A stretch of 64,000 bases of DNA from Novosphingobium sp. (GTDB lineage: Bacteria; Pseudomonadota; Alphaproteobacteria; Sphingomonadales; Sphingomonadaceae): the NCBI RefSeq assembly GCF_024642085.1, contig NZ_JAHEBV010000003.1:62001-126000 (forward strand). The letters are read 5' to 3'. The notes below the pieces were generated by a model. It was not told the DNA's origin. It did no database searches and saw nothing but the letters and a program-made list of their open reading frames with translations. A program made the translations under genes and the position numbers. Positions 33,539-43,660 of this stretch are shown here, piece by piece (positions within the stretch are counted from its first letter, which is position 1; each line of letters starts with the position of its first letter).

Positions 33539-36166
33539 TTACCACTTGAACCGGGCCCCGACGCCGTAAGTACGCGGTTGGTTGGTGTAGCCCGAGATCG
33601 AACCCGACTGCGCCACCGAATCGAAGATGGTGGTGATGTTGCGGGAATCGAGCAGGTTGCGGCCCCACACCGACAGTTCAAGACCGTTTTCCATCGCATA
33701 GGTCAGAGATGCGTTGGCATCGCTAACCTCACGGCGGAACGGCCGCGCGGCGGCAAAGGCCGGAGCATAGCTTACGACCTGACCTTGCGCGTTGCGCTGG
33801 ATGAAACCGGGCAGGCCATCGGCGATCTGCACCGGTGCATCATAGTGATAGTCACCGCGCAGGATGATAGTGTCGCCGTTGGTCAGCTCCTTCTCGTACT
33901 GCGCGCCGAAGGTAGCGGACAAACCGGGCAGACCGGCCGGCTTGCGTCCGGTGGCATCGCCCAACGCCGAATTGGGGAAGCTGTCGTATTTGGGATCAAG
34001 GTAGATGAACGATACGTTGAACGTCAGCGCATCTACCGGCTTGACCATGCCGTCAAACTCGATCCCGAAAGTCGATTGCTTGCCCGCATTGGCCAAGGCA
34101 AAGCCGGTACCGGTGAAGATGTTGGACTGAAAGCCCTTGATCGTCTGCTTGAACACCGCAAGGTTGGCCGAAACCAGACCCCAGTTTGCCTTCAGGCCGA
34201 ACTCGTACACGCTGGCGTCTTCAGGTCCGGCAAAGCGGCTGCCGGCGCCCAGGTTGACAGGCGCGATGCCGGCGGTGCGGATCGCGGCAAGGTCGCTGGC
34301 CAGCGGGCGGCTGTCACGGCTGAGGTTGAAGGAACTTGCCTTGAACCCGGTCGCATAGCTCAGATAGACGTTGACCGTATCGGTCGCGTCATAGGCAGCG
34401 CGCAAGGTATAGGACCAGTCGCTGTCGCGGGTCTTGCCGCTTTCCACCGCGTTGGGCAGGTTAAGGAACGGCGGCAGGAACTGGAAAGCACGCAGGCCGC
34501 CCAGCGGATTGGCGGCCGGGTTGTTCTGGTTGGCCGCCGCAAAGGCCGCTGCACCCGCAGGGCTAGCGCCCTGGCCCAGCGCGCCAAGGAACAGCAACTG
34601 GTTGCGGAACGGCGCATAGGCTGCCGCATCAAGGTTGATGCCCGAGAACACGTCGGTCGAAACCACATTGGTGGTCACGTCCTTGCGATCATTGGTATAG
34701 TTGAACCCGGCGGTCAGTGTCAGCCGGTCCGTCACCTCGAAATCGACGTTTCCGAACAAGGAGTAAGCCTTGTCGCGAAGCTTGTATTGTTCGGTCAGGC
34801 CGTCACCGGCGCGGAAGAAGGTGTTCAGGTATTTTGCCGGATTATTTTCAAGCGCGCCGAACGTACCTTCCAGTGTGGTCACGTTGAGCGCGCCCCCCGA
34901 TGCCGCCTGGATCAGGGCGTTTCCGTACGGGCGGAACTGGCTTCCGAACAGGATCTGGTTGCCCTGGTTGATCGTTTCATCGAAGTAGTAACCGCCCAGC
35001 AGGAAATTGAACGGGCCGTCCAGGTCGCTGGCGATGCGCAGTTCCTGGGTGAATGTGCCAATGTCAACGTCAGCCGAATTGCGTCCGATCAGATCAGCGC
35101 TGGTGAAATCGCTATCCTGATTGGTGATTGCCCGGCTCTTGCGGTAGGCGGTTATCGAGGTCAGCGTCAGCGGGCCGGCCTTGTATTCCATCTGGCCCGA
35201 CAGGCCGTAGTTTTTGATGTCGTTGCTTGACGGGAAGTTGGAATAGACGGTGTCGGCAAACGGGGTCTGGAAATCGTTCACCCGGCCGCCCAGCGTCTCA
35301 ATGATCGAAGTCGCGCCCGAACGGCGCAGGTTGACCACTGAACAGCAGGTTTCGTCGATCTTGTCGTAATCGGCAATCAACCGCAGCTTGAAAGCATCGC
35401 TGGGCTGGAACAGGGCCTGGCCGCGCACGAACCAGCGGTTGCGGTTGTTCGCCTCGCCATTGTAGCCCAGATCGGTGATATAGCCGTCGCGCTTGTTGAT
35501 ACCGCCCGCCAGACTGACCGCGATCGTATCGCTGACCGGGCCGGTGACCACGCCTTTGACCACGACTGCATTGTAGTTGCCGTAGCTGGCTTCGACATTG
35601 CCGCCGAACTTGAACTGCGGAGCGCGCGTTACAATCGAGATGACGCCGGCGCTGGCGTTCTTGCCGAACAGGGTCGATTGCGGGCCGCGCAAGACTTCGA
35701 TGCGCTGGACGTCTGGCAAGTCGCCGATCTGGGCAGCAGTGCGCGAACGGTACACGCCGTCGACAAATACGCCGACCGACGGTTCGATCCCGGCGTTATT
35801 GGCGCCATTGCCAAAGCCGCGGATAAAGAAGTTCGTGTTGGCCGAGCTTTGCAGCTGGCCCACGCGCAGGGCAGGCACGATCGACTGCAGATCGCTGAGA
35901 TCGCGAATCTTGGCGCGTTCGATGGTTTCTGCGGTTGTCACCGATACAGCAACGGGCACATCCTGCAGGGTCTGTTCGCGCTTGGTCGCGGTAATGACGA
36001 TTTCGTTGCCCTGCTCTTCGGCTGCAACGTCGTCCTGCGCGGCAGTGGCCGGCTGGGCTTCTTCCTGCGCCTTGGCGAGGCTCGGCAGGATCATGGCGGG
36101 CATGGCAATGCCAAACAGCAGCGCCGAGCGGATAGACCCGGCGGTACCGGCAAACTTCGATTTCAT
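33539..36166 (-). CDS. TonB-dependent outer-membrane receptor
   Basis: 875 residues. A signal peptide (about 1-33, ending AKAQ), a TonB-box-like EIVITATKREQ, a plug domain (about 55-170: DVPVAVSVTT, FIRGFGNGANNAG, RIEVLRGPQSTLFGKNASAGVI), then a 22-strand barrel ending RTYGVGARFKW with the terminal aromatic residue. Such receptors import siderophores, carbohydrates or aromatic compounds; the ligand cannot be read here. I use ATG 36166 behind AGGAGAGG. No sensor or sigma factor lies nearby. Confidence 0.94.
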   Translation of the reverse strand: MKSKFAGTAGSIRSALLFGIAMPAMILPSLAKAQEEAQPATAAQDDVAAEEQGNEIVITATKREQTLQDVPVAVSVTTAETIERAKIRDLSDLQSIVPALRVGQLQSSANTNFFIRGFGNGANNAGIEPSVGVFVDGVYRSRTAAQIGDLPDVQRIEVLRGPQSTLFGKNASAGVISIVTRAPQFKFGGNVEASYGNYNAVVVKGVVTGPVSDTIAVSLAGGINKRDGYITDLGYNGEANNRNRWFVRGQALFQPSDAFKLRLIADYDKIDETCCSVVNLRRSGATSIIETLGGRVNDFQTPFADTVYSNFPSSNDIKNYGLSGQMEYKAGPLTLTSITAYRKSRAITNQDSDFTSADLIGRNSADVDIGTFTQELRIASDLDGPFNFLLGGYYFDETINQGNQILFGSQFRPYGNALIQAASGGALNVTTLEGTFGALENNPAKYLNTFFRAGDGLTEQYKLRDKAYSLFGNVDFEVTDRLTLTAGFNYTNDRKDVTTNVVSTDVFSGINLDAAAYAPFRNQLLFLGALGQGASPAGAAAFAAANQNNPAANPLGGLRAFQFLPPFLNLPNAVESGKTRDSDWSYTLRAAYDATDTVNVYLSYATGFKASSFNLSRDSRPLASDLAAIRTAGIAPVNLGAGSRFAGPEDASVYEFGLKANWGLVSANLAVFKQTIKGFQSNIFTGTGFALANAGKQSTFGIEFDGMVKPVDALTFNVSFIYLDPKYDSFPNSALGDATGRKPAGLPGLSATFGAQYEKELTNGDTIILRGDYHYDAPVQIADGLPGFIQRNAQGQVVSYAPAFAAARPFRREVSDANASLTYAMENGLELSVWGRNLLDSRNITTIFDSVAQSGSISGYTNQPRTYGVGARFKW

Positions 36167-36426
36167 GAAAAACCTCTCCTGGAAACTTGCAGAATCGTTG
36201 AGTCGCCGGGGAGCCTCCGGCTGGATGCCGGATGGTGCGACCGGAGCCCTCATAGAAATGAATGGACGGTGTTAGAAACAGTTACGTGACAGCGGAGTAA
36301 TATCCTTGCGCGCTGTTGCAACAAGATCACAGTCGGCGCTCTTGCCCCGGCGGGCCGTCTGGGCTAGGGGCGCGGCGAAATCCGCGAGGCCTTCGTGCGC
36401 TCGCCCCTCCAATCAGAGAAGCCCTC

Positions 36427-38256
36427 ATGTCCGCCCCCCTGCCCTTGCGCAATATCGCCATCATCGCGCACGTCGACCACGGCAAGACCACTCTGGTCGA
36501 TCAGCTGTTCCGCCAGTCCGGCACGTTTCGCGACAACCAGCGCGTCGAAGAACGCGCGATGGATTCAAACGACTTGGAAAAAGAGCGCGGCATCACCATC
36601 CTGGCCAAGTGCACCTCGGTCGAGTGGAGCGGTACCCGGATAAACATCGTCGACACCCCCGGTCACGCCGACTTCGGCGGCGAGGTGGAACGCATTCTGT
36701 CGATGGTCGACGGCGTCATCCTGCTGGTCGACAGCAGCGAAGGTGCAATGCCGCAGACCAAGTTTGTCACTGGCAAGGCGCTTGCACTTGGTCTCAAGCC
36801 GATTGTGGTTGTCAACAAGGTCGATCGCCCCGATGAACGCATTCAGGAAGTGCTCGACGAAGTATTCGACCTGTTCGTCAGCCTCGATGCCAGCGACGAA
36901 CAGCTGGACTTCCCCGTTCTCTATGCCTCGGGCCGCAATGGCTATGCCAATGTCGACCCTGCCCTGCGCGAAGGCACGCTGACCCCGCTGTTCGAAAAGA
37001 TCGTCGATCACGTGCCGCCCCCGGCCGCCGATTTCGATGGTCCGTTCAAGTTCCTGGTCACGCTGCTGGATCGCGACAACTTTCTTGGCCGTATCCTGAC
37101 CGGCAAGGTCCAGTCGGGCACGGTCAAGGTAAACTCGCCGATCCACGCGCTGGACAGCGACGGCAAAGTGATCGAGGCTGGCCGCGCCTCCAAGCTGATG
37201 GCCTTCCGCGGACTCGAACGCGTCCCTGTGGACGAAGCCCGCGCCGGTGACATCATTTCGATAGCCGGGCTGACCGAAGCGACCGTTGCCAATACAATCT
37301 GCGACACCAGTGTGACCGAACCGCTGCACGCGCAGCCGATTGATCCGCCGACCCTGTCGATGCGCTTTGCGGTCAACGATTCGCCGATGGCGGGGCGCGA
37401 AGGAACCAAGGTAACCAGCCGCATGATTCGCGACCGCCTGCTGCGCGAAGCGGAATCCAATGTCGCTATCCGTGTCACCGAAAGTTCAGATCGAGACAGC
37501 TTCGATGTGGCTGGCCGCGGCGAACTTCAGCTTGGCGTGCTGATTGAGACAATGCGCCGCGAAGGGTTCGAACTGGGCATCAGCCGCCCGCGCGTGCTTT
37601 ACCGCCAGGACGAAGGCGGCCAGCGCACCGAACCTTACGAGACCGTCGTCATCGACGTTGACGACGAACATTCCGGCACGGTCGTCGAGAAAATGGCGCT
37701 GCGCAAGGGTGAGATGACCGACATGCGTCCGTCGGGCGGCGGCAAGACCCGCATTACGTTCGTCGCGCCCAGCCGCGGCCTGATCGGCTATCACGGCGAG
37801 TTTCTGTCCGATACCCGCGGCACCGGTATCATGAACCGCCTGTTCGATGCCTACGGCCCTTACAAGGGTGCGATAGGCGGGCGGCAGAATGGCGTGCTGA
37901 TCTCAAACGGCAGCGGCGAGGCCGTGGGCTATGCGCTCAACATGCTGGAAGAACGCGGTATCCTGTTCGTACGTCCGCAGGACAAGATCTACGAAGGCAT
38001 GATTATCGGCGAGAACGCCAAGCCCGATGACCTTGAAGTCAACCCGATGAAGTCCAAGCAGCTGACGAACTTCCGTTCGACCGGCAAGGATGACGCCATC
38101 CGACTGACCCCGCCCAAGATCATGACGCTGGAACAGGCCATCGCTTACATCGACGATGACGAAATGGTGGAAGTTACGCCGAAATCGATTCGCCTGCGCA
38201 AGGCGCTGCTCGACCCTCACGAACGCAAAAAGGCCAGCCGCCGCAAGGACGACTGA
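36427..38256 (+). CDS. typA: Ribosome-associated GTPase TypA/BipA
   Basis: 609 residues. AHVDHGKTT (14-22), [22 protein letters not shown] and NKVDRPDER are the translation-factor G motifs, followed by EF-G-like domains III and V and the BipA C-terminal domain ([21 protein letters not shown]). It acts in 50S assembly and stress growth. I use ATG 36427 as the homology start. A strong terminator follows. Confidence 0.96.
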   Translation: MSAPLPLRNIAIIAHVDHGKTTLVDQLFRQSGTFRDNQRVEERAMDSNDLEKERGITILAKCTSVEWSGTRINIVDTPGHADFGGEVERILSMVDGVILLVDSSEGAMPQTKFVTGKALALGLKPIVVVNKVDRPDERIQEVLDEVFDLFVSLDASDEQLDFPVLYASGRNGYANVDPALREGTLTPLFEKIVDHVPPPAADFDGPFKFLVTLLDRDNFLGRILTGKVQSGTVKVNSPIHALDSDGKVIEAGRASKLMAFRGLERVPVDEARAGDIISIAGLTEATVANTICDTSVTEPLHAQPIDPPTLSMRFAVNDSPMAGREGTKVTSRMIRDRLLREAESNVAIRVTESSDRDSFDVAGRGELQLGVLIETMRREGFELGISRPRVLYRQDEGGQRTEPYETVVIDVDDEHSGTVVEKMALRKGEMTDMRPSGGGKTRITFVAPSRGLIGYHGEFLSDTRGTGIMNRLFDAYGPYKGAIGGRQNGVLISNGSGEAVGYALNMLEERGILFVRPQDKIYEGMIIGENAKPDDLEVNPMKSKQLTNFRSTGKDDAIRLTPPKIMTLEQAIAYIDDDEMVEVTPKSIRLRKALLDPHERKKASRRKDD

Positions 38257-38314
38257 GATCTGCTGAAACGTCCGGCAGGGCCCGGCTATCAGTGTGGCCG
38301 CTCAATATTTAAAC

Positions 38315-38350
38315 GGGCCGCTCCACGATCTGTGGAGCGGCCCGGCTTTT
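38315..38350 (+). terminator. Rho-independent terminator of typA
   Basis: GGGCCGCTCCAC (38315-38326), loop of five, GTGGAGCGGCCC (38332-38343), then GGCTTTT. A perfect 12-bp stem, about 60 bases after the stop; it may also serve the convergent gene. Confidence 0.9.
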
Positions 38351-38376
38351 AATGACCTGTCAATTGAACTGCCCGA

Positions 38377-39216
38377 TCAGAACCGGAACGACAGAGTTCC
38401 GCGGAACGATTGGTAAGTGAAGTTTTCGCTCGACGGCTGCATCCGGACATTGCCGCCGGACAGCACGAAAGGATTGGTCGCGCCGCCGCCGCTGACCTGC
38501 ACATAATACTTGTCGTCGTTGTAGCGGTTGAACAGATATTCCAGCCCCAGCGAGATATTGTTCGTCAGCATGACTTCGGCACCGCCGCCATACTGATAAC
38601 CCAACACCATCTTGTCGTTGTTCACTTCGGTAAAGGTGTTCGCGGTGTTGCTGGTGCGGAATGAGTGATTGATCTTCGCACCGCTGACTCCGCCGGTCGC
38701 ATAGAAAAGCGCCCCGCCGCCGGGGGTGTATCCGACCCGCGCCCGTGCGGACGCATTGAACTTTATGCCGCGCTGCAGTTCGTAGAATGCGGGAGTGCTG
38801 CTGAAACCGGTCGTCCCGTCAAGGATGTCGTTGCCACTGCCTTCCAGCAGGACACCAACGACGATGTTGCCCATGCGCTTGTCGTAGCCAATGCGCCCAC
38901 CGTATTCGACCCGGTCCTTGTCGTTCGAGCAGCCGGTGCTGGGAACGTTGCTGGTCGCCCGACCGTTGCAGAAACCGGTAAAGGCATTGGCACCCGAACT
39001 GGTGCGGACGGTATCTTCATAAACTCCGTCACCATTCGTGTCGAAAACCACGCTGTCACGGGCATCGCTTGGCTGTGCTGCAACACCGCCGAAGGCGGTA
39101 ATGTATGGGCCGTCGAAATGGCTGTCACGGTCAAAGCCGCTATCCTGGGCAAATGCAGCAGTGCTGCAAAAGGATGACGCCAAAAGTGCACAAATAAATA
39201 TTCTGGAGCGCTGCAT
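38377..39216 (-). CDS. Outer-membrane beta-barrel protein (Omp25/RopB-like)
   Basis: 279 residues. Signal peptide (about 1-23, AAFAQ), then a barrel: GPYITAFGGVAAQ, RVEYGGRIGYDKRMGNIVVGVLLEGSG, ASARARVGYTPGGGALFYATGGVSGAKI, SLGLEYLFNRYND and the end FRGTLSFRF with terminal Phe. The four-stranded repeats are those of small porin-like proteins of alphaproteobacteria. Function structural or unknown. Confidence 0.88.
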   Translation of the reverse strand: MQRSRIFICALLASSFCSTAAFAQDSGFDRDSHFDGPYITAFGGVAAQPSDARDSVVFDTNGDGVYEDTVRTSSGANAFTGFCNGRATSNVPSTGCSNDKDRVEYGGRIGYDKRMGNIVVGVLLEGSGNDILDGTTGFSSTPAFYELQRGIKFNASARARVGYTPGGGALFYATGGVSGAKINHSFRTSNTANTFTEVNNDKMVLGYQYGGGAEVMLTNNISLGLEYLFNRYNDDKYYVQVSGGGATNPFVLSGGNVRMQPSSENFTYQSFRGTLSFRF

Positions 39217-39452
39217 TGTTAATCCCTTCAGATCTTTGATTCCGGGGGGGAAACGTTCGAGCGCACGAAAAGGATCACGCAGGAGGCCAAATATTTTTCC
39301 AACTTTTGAATGTGTTGCATATTTGCACCAGTGAAACTGTCGTTTTCCTTGGAATTCGGTTCCGAACCGGCCTGACGGACTTTGCGAAATTGTAGATCGC
39401 CCAGCCGGGCAGCACTCGCGCTTGAACCGCCATTAGGCTAGTGGATTGCGCG

Positions 39453-40610
39453 ATGCAGATGTCCGACCTTCGCATTGCCCTGTTCAGCGGCAATTACAAC
39501 ATGACCACCGACGGGGCGAACCGGGCGCTTAACCGGTTGGTTGAGTACTTGCTTCGTCAAGGCGGGAATGTGCGAGTCTATTCGCCTACTAATGCCGAGC
39601 CGGCCTTTCCGCCAATGGGTGAACTTGTCAGCCTGCCGTCGCTCGCCATTCCGGGCCGCGCGGAATACCGGTTGCCAATGGCTCTCAGCGGCCGGGTGCG
39701 GCGCGATCTGGCTGGGTTCAAGCCCAATGTGGTCCACGTATCTTCGCCCGATATCAGCGCTCATCGCGCGGTGACGTGGGCGCGGCACCGCGGAATGCCG
39801 GTGCTGTCATCAGTCCACACGCGGTTCGATACCTATCCGCGCTATTACAATATGGCCTGGGCCGAGCCGGCGCTGACCGCGCTGCTGCGCCGGTTTTACC
39901 GCCGCTGCGATGCACTGGTGACACCGTCTGAATCAATGGCGCAGGTATTGCGCGACCAGCGGATGAATTATGACATTGGCATCTGGTCGCGCGGGGTGGA
40001 CCGCACCGTGTTCAACCCCGGACGGCGCGACATGGCCTGGCGCCAGTCGCTGGGCATCGCGGACAGCGAAGTTGCCGTGGGCTTCCTTGGCCGCCTGGTC
40101 ATGGAAAAGGGGCTCGACGTGTTTTCTGACTCGATCGATGAACTGCGCGCGCGAAACATTGCCCATCGCGTCCTGGTGATTGGCGAAGGGCCGGCACGCG
40201 ACTGGTTTGAAGCGCGGCTGCCCGATGCGGTGTTCGCCGGATTTCAGGGAGGTTCCGATCTGGGCCGCGCGGTGGCGAGCATGGACGTGCTGTTCAACCC
40301 TTCGATTACCGAAACCTTCGGCAACGTCACGCTTGAGGCGATGGCCTGCGGATTGCCCGTGGTCGCAGCAGCCGCCACCGGAAGTGAAAGCCTGGTCGAC
40401 GATGGTCAGTCGGGTCGGCTGATCCGTCCCGGCGCGATCCACCACTTTGCCGAGGCGCTGCGCGGTTACATCGAAAACCCTGAACTGCGCGCGCGGCACG
40501 GCACTGCGGGCGAGGCCCGTTCAAAGGATTTCAGCTGGGACCGGATCAACCAGGCAGTGGCAGACACCTATCTGCGGTTGATCCGGCAAAAACCTGGCAC
40601 GCGGCCCTAA
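39453..40610 (+). CDS. Glycosyltransferase family 4 (GT-B) protein
   Basis: About 385 residues. N-terminal LRIALFSGNYNMTTDGANRALNRL with a Gly-rich turn, VVHVSSPDISAHRAV, and the C-terminal donor site: GRLVMEKGLDVF and ITETFGNVTLEAMACGLPVV (E-x7-E). Resembles the SqdX/PimB-like mannosyl- and sulfoquinovosyltransferases of lipids. Start uncertain: GTG 39441, ATG 39453 or ATG 39459; I chose 39453. Its stop overlaps the convergent gene by four bases. Confidence 0.88.
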   Translation: MQMSDLRIALFSGNYNMTTDGANRALNRLVEYLLRQGGNVRVYSPTNAEPAFPPMGELVSLPSLAIPGRAEYRLPMALSGRVRRDLAGFKPNVVHVSSPDISAHRAVTWARHRGMPVLSSVHTRFDTYPRYYNMAWAEPALTALLRRFYRRCDALVTPSESMAQVLRDQRMNYDIGIWSRGVDRTVFNPGRRDMAWRQSLGIADSEVAVGFLGRLVMEKGLDVFSDSIDELRARNIAHRVLVIGEGPARDWFEARLPDAVFAGFQGGSDLGRAVASMDVLFNPSITETFGNVTLEAMACGLPVVAAAATGSESLVDDGQSGRLIRPGAIHHFAEALRGYIENPELRARHGTAGEARSKDFSWDRINQAVADTYLRLIRQKPGTRP

Positions 40611-41047
40611 ACTTGGATGCCTTGAGCGGCGGACTTGCGCGAATAATGCCACAAGAACAAAACGGCCGCGCAGATCACCAGCGGCATCAGCTTGCCCGCC
40701 GTTGAATCCAGCGCAGCGGGCGTATGGGTGTATTGGTAAGCGAAGCTGCCTACCGCTCCGGCCAGCGACACCAGAAATGCCGTGGCTGCATGGCGCGACC
40801 TGAGCAGCATCAGCACCGATCCCGCGACCGAACCCCACACGCCAAAACCCCAGGCAGCCTGAACCCATAGCGGAAAACTATCGATCCAGCTTAATATCAC
40901 CTGCGGATCGCCCGCCGCCTTGAGATAATCGACGTTGCGCATGCGGGTCATCACATAGTCCATTGCGCCGAAGCTGTTCCACAGCGCACCCAGAACCGAT
41001 ATAACCCAATAACTGGCCGGCACGCGTGCCGTCTGTGACTCATCCAT
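40607..41047 (-). CDS. Hypothetical four-helix membrane protein (146 aa)
   Basis: 146 residues with four hydrophobic segments (about 12-31, 58-80, 87-106, 117-134). The start VPASYWVISVLGALWNSFGAMDYVMTR is a recurrent pattern in alphaproteobacterial membrane proteins of unknown function. It may be in one unit with the PadR gene upstream (102 bases). No function known. Confidence 0.8.
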   Translation of the reverse strand: MDESQTARVPASYWVISVLGALWNSFGAMDYVMTRMRNVDYLKAAGDPQVILSWIDSFPLWVQAAWGFGVWGSVAGSVLMLLRSRHAATAFLVSLAGAVGSFAYQYTHTPAALDSTAGKLMPLVICAAVLFLWHYSRKSAAQGIQV

Positions 41048-41148
41048 CGCACTATCCCCCTCGTTGTTGCGCCCGGACGGTCCGAGCGTAACACAGCAAG
41101 AGGAATGCGCAAAAATGTGGCCAAGCTGAAGCGGCCCCGGCTGGCAGT

Positions 41149-41754
41149 CTAAAGCCGTTCGATCTTGCGCGCCGCCTCATCAAGTATGTCAGCGACGGCA
41201 AGCATGGTGTCACGGTCGAAATCGCCGGACGCCGCGCGCTGGCGGACCGCGGTGAACAGGTTGCCCATGGCCCGGCGCAGCGGCGGGGCGCCGTGACGGT
41301 CGTGATCATCGGCAAGACCCCGCAAACGGCTGGTGATCGTTTCGATTTCTTCCCTGCGGCTGGCGATTTCCGCACGTCCAGCCTCGGTCGCGGCATAGGC
41401 CTTGCGCGCACCCTCACCAGCTTGTTCAGCGATCAGGTCTTCATCGGTCAGCAGGTTGAGCGTGGGATAGACGACACCCGGGCTCGGCGCATAGTTGCCG
41501 CCAGTGAGCTCCTCGATCGCCTTGATCAGTTCGTAGCCGTGCCGCGGCTGATCAGCGAGCAGCGACAGCAGGAAGAGCCGAAGCTCGCCGCCGCCGAAAA
41601 CGCGTCCGCGTCCGCCCGGTCCATGGCGGTGGCGACCACCCCATTGCGGCCCATCACCGCCAAAATCACTGCCCCAGCGCCGGTGGCGGCCACCTATCAT
41701 TGCCATCATCGGCCAAACTGCTGCCCCGCGAGAGCTGCATCCATATCTTTTCAT
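41149..41754 (-). CDS. PadR family transcriptional regulator
   Basis: 201 residues. A Gly/Arg/His-rich start (GGRHRRWGSDFGG) precedes the winged-helix PadR domain (about 55-130: GELRLFLLSLLADQPRHGYELIKAIEE, APSPGVVYPTLNLLTDEDL) and a C-terminal dimer helix. PadR proteins are repressors that respond to small molecules. An 12-bp palindrome 25 bases upstream may be its operator. An inner ATG at 41706 is an alternative start. Confidence 0.9.
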   Translation of the reverse strand: MKRYGCSSRGAAVWPMMAMIGGRHRRWGSDFGGDGPQWGGRHRHGPGGRGRVFGGGELRLFLLSLLADQPRHGYELIKAIEELTGGNYAPSPGVVYPTLNLLTDEDLIAEQAGEGARKAYAATEAGRAEIASRREEIETITSRLRGLADDHDRHGAPPLRRAMGNLFTAVRQRAASGDFDRDTMLAVADILDEAARKIERL

Positions 41755-41778
41755 TTAACTACCTTTCATGATATTCTT

Positions 41779-41790
41779 AAGATATATCTT
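41779..41790. promoter_or_regulatory. Palindromic operator candidate near padR
   Basis: AAGATATATCTT is a perfect 12-bp palindrome between the divergent padR and rarA starts. The AT-rich site is the best candidate for auto-repression by PadR. Not confirmed. Confidence 0.4.
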
Positions 41791-41849
41791 TTGGTGGGAC
41801 TTGCAAGCCTTCGATGGCATTTTTGGCGGCGCGGCCTATCTTGGCTGCG

Positions 41850-43178
41850 ATGGCTGACCTTTTCGTAGATGAACTGCCCGCTGCTGCTGCCCCAGAAGAA
41901 CCGGGCGCGGACGCTCCGCTCGCTGACCGGCTACGGCCGCGCTCGCTGGATGAAGTTATCGGGCAGGAACATCTGACCGGGCCGGAAGGCGCGATCGGGC
42001 GAATGGTAGCGGCGGGGCGTTTGTCCAGCATAATCCTGTGGGGCCCGCCTGGCACCGGTAAGACCACCACCGCCCGGCTTCTGGCCGACAGCGTCGGAAT
42101 GCGGTTCGTGTCGATCAGCGCGGTGTTTTCGGGGGTTGCCGACCTTAAGAAAGCCTTTGCCGAGGCGCAGATGGCAGCCAAAGCGGGGCAACGCACACTG
42201 CTGTTCGTGGACGAGATTCACCGTTTCAACCGCGCCCAGCAGGACGGCTTCCTGCCGTTCGTTGAAAAGGGTGTGGTCACGCTGGTCGGCGCTACGACCG
42301 AAAACCCCAGCTTCGCGCTTAACGCCGCACTGCTCAGCCGGGCGCAGGTACTGATCCTTCACCGGCTGGACGCGCGGGCATTGGCCGAATTGCTGGCCCG
42401 GGCCGAAGCACTCGAAGGCCCGCTGCCACTGACCGATGACGCACGCGAGGCGCTGGTTGCCAGCGCGGACGGGGATGGCAGGTTCTTGCTCAACCAGGCC
42501 GAAACGCTTTACAACGCCCGCATACAGGCACCCCTCGATCCAGCCGCTCTTGGTGCATTTCTGCAGCGGCGGGTAGCGGTCTATGACAAGGACCGCGACG
42601 GGCACTACAACCTGATTTCCGCGCTGCACAAGGCGCTGCGCGGGTCTGATCCACAGGCCGCGCTTTACTATATGGCGCGGATGCTGACTGCCGGAGAAGA
42701 GCCGCTTTATGTGCTTCGCCGCCTGGTGCGTTTCGCCAGCGAGGACATTGGCCTGGCTGATCCGCAAGCGCTGGTCCAGTGCCTTGCGGCAAAGGACGCG
42801 TACCAGTTCCTTGGCAGCCCGGAGGGCGAGCTTGCGATCGTCCAGGCTTGCCTTTACCTGGCCACCGCGCCCAAATCCAACGCCGCCTATATGGCACAGA
42901 AGGAAGCGTGGCAAAGCGCCAGGGAAACGGGCAGCCTGACCCCGCCCGCCAATATCCTGAATGCGCCGACGAAACTGATGAAGGACATCGGTTACGGCCA
43001 GGGCTATGCCTATGATCACGACGCTGATGACGGATTTTCGGGCGACAATTACTGGCCCGAAGGGATGGCTCCGCAACACTATTACCGTCCCGTCGAACGG
43101 GGGTTTGAACGTGAGGTGGCGAAGCGGCTGGAATGGTGGGACAAGAAGCGACACGACATCGCCAACGCGAAATCCTAG
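41850..43178 (+). CDS. rarA: Replication-associated recombination protein A (MgsA)
   Basis: 442 residues of the clamp-loader AAA+ class: [18 protein letters not shown], Walker A GPPGTGKT (65-72), Walker [12 protein letters not shown] (about 120), and the GATTENPSF sensor. The C-terminal tetramerisation part ([32 protein letters not shown]) is complete. It acts at stalled forks with SSB. Start at ATG 41850; an upstream ATG at 41814 is possible. Confidence 0.95.
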   Translation: MADLFVDELPAAAAPEEPGADAPLADRLRPRSLDEVIGQEHLTGPEGAIGRMVAAGRLSSIILWGPPGTGKTTTARLLADSVGMRFVSISAVFSGVADLKKAFAEAQMAAKAGQRTLLFVDEIHRFNRAQQDGFLPFVEKGVVTLVGATTENPSFALNAALLSRAQVLILHRLDARALAELLARAEALEGPLPLTDDAREALVASADGDGRFLLNQAETLYNARIQAPLDPAALGAFLQRRVAVYDKDRDGHYNLISALHKALRGSDPQAALYYMARMLTAGEEPLYVLRRLVRFASEDIGLADPQALVQCLAAKDAYQFLGSPEGELAIVQACLYLATAPKSNAAYMAQKEAWQSARETGSLTPPANILNAPTKLMKDIGYGQGYAYDHDADDGFSGDNYWPEGMAPQHYYRPVERGFEREVAKRLEWWDKKRHDIANAKS

Positions 43179-43198
43179 CGGAACAAGGAAGCCTGAAG

Positions 43199-43660
43199 AT
43201 GAACTTTGGCCATCTGCGCCGGGTGCGCGTGTCGGCAGCAATCGCGCTTGCCGCCAGCGGCACGGCGCTTTGCGCAGCAACAGCAGCAGCGGATCCGGTT
43301 TCCGGCGTCTGGCTGGTTGAACATCCAACGGCACCTTTTCCGCTTCATCTTTACGTCTTCAACGCTGATCACACCATGCAGCAGGCCAATCCCGATGCCG
43401 GAAATCCGCGCGAAAGTGACAGCGATGGTAAAGGTATCTGGTTACGCAAGGGCAACCGGATCGTCGGGAAGTGGGTCGAGATCATGGCGGATCGGACCAC
43501 CCACAAATTGACCGGCAGAGGCGAATTGACCTTTGAACTGACCGTATCGGGCAACCGCATCACTGGCACCGGATCGTTTACCCAGTTTGACGCGGCAGGC
43601 CTGCGCAAAGGTGACCTGATCGACGCACCGTTTACCGGATCGCGAATTACAGTTCCTTGA
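43199..43660 (+). CDS. DUF2147-like or lipocalin-like exported protein (hypothetical)
   Basis: 153 residues with a signal peptide (about 1-34, AATAAADP) and a small beta-barrel-like body: GVWLVEHP...HLYVFNADHTM, GIWLRKGNRIVGKWVE, GELTFELTVSGNRITGTGSF. The strand pattern recalls lipocalin-like secreted domains; I am not sure of the family. Four bases overlap with the next gene, which starts with TTG. Confidence 0.6.
   Translation: MNFGHLRRVRVSAAIALAASGTALCAATAAADPVSGVWLVEHPTAPFPLHLYVFNADHTMQQANPDAGNPRESDSDGKGIWLRKGNRIVGKWVEIMADRTTHKLTGRGELTFELTVSGNRITGTGSFTQFDAAGLRKGDLIDAPFTGSRITVP

Noticed and set aside
33281..35230. Long plus-strand open frame opposite the TonB receptor
   Set aside because: Antisense shadow of a strongly supported receptor gene; the product has no domain character.
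41931..43334. Long minus-strand open frame opposite rarA
   Set aside because: Shadow frame of rarA; no family.
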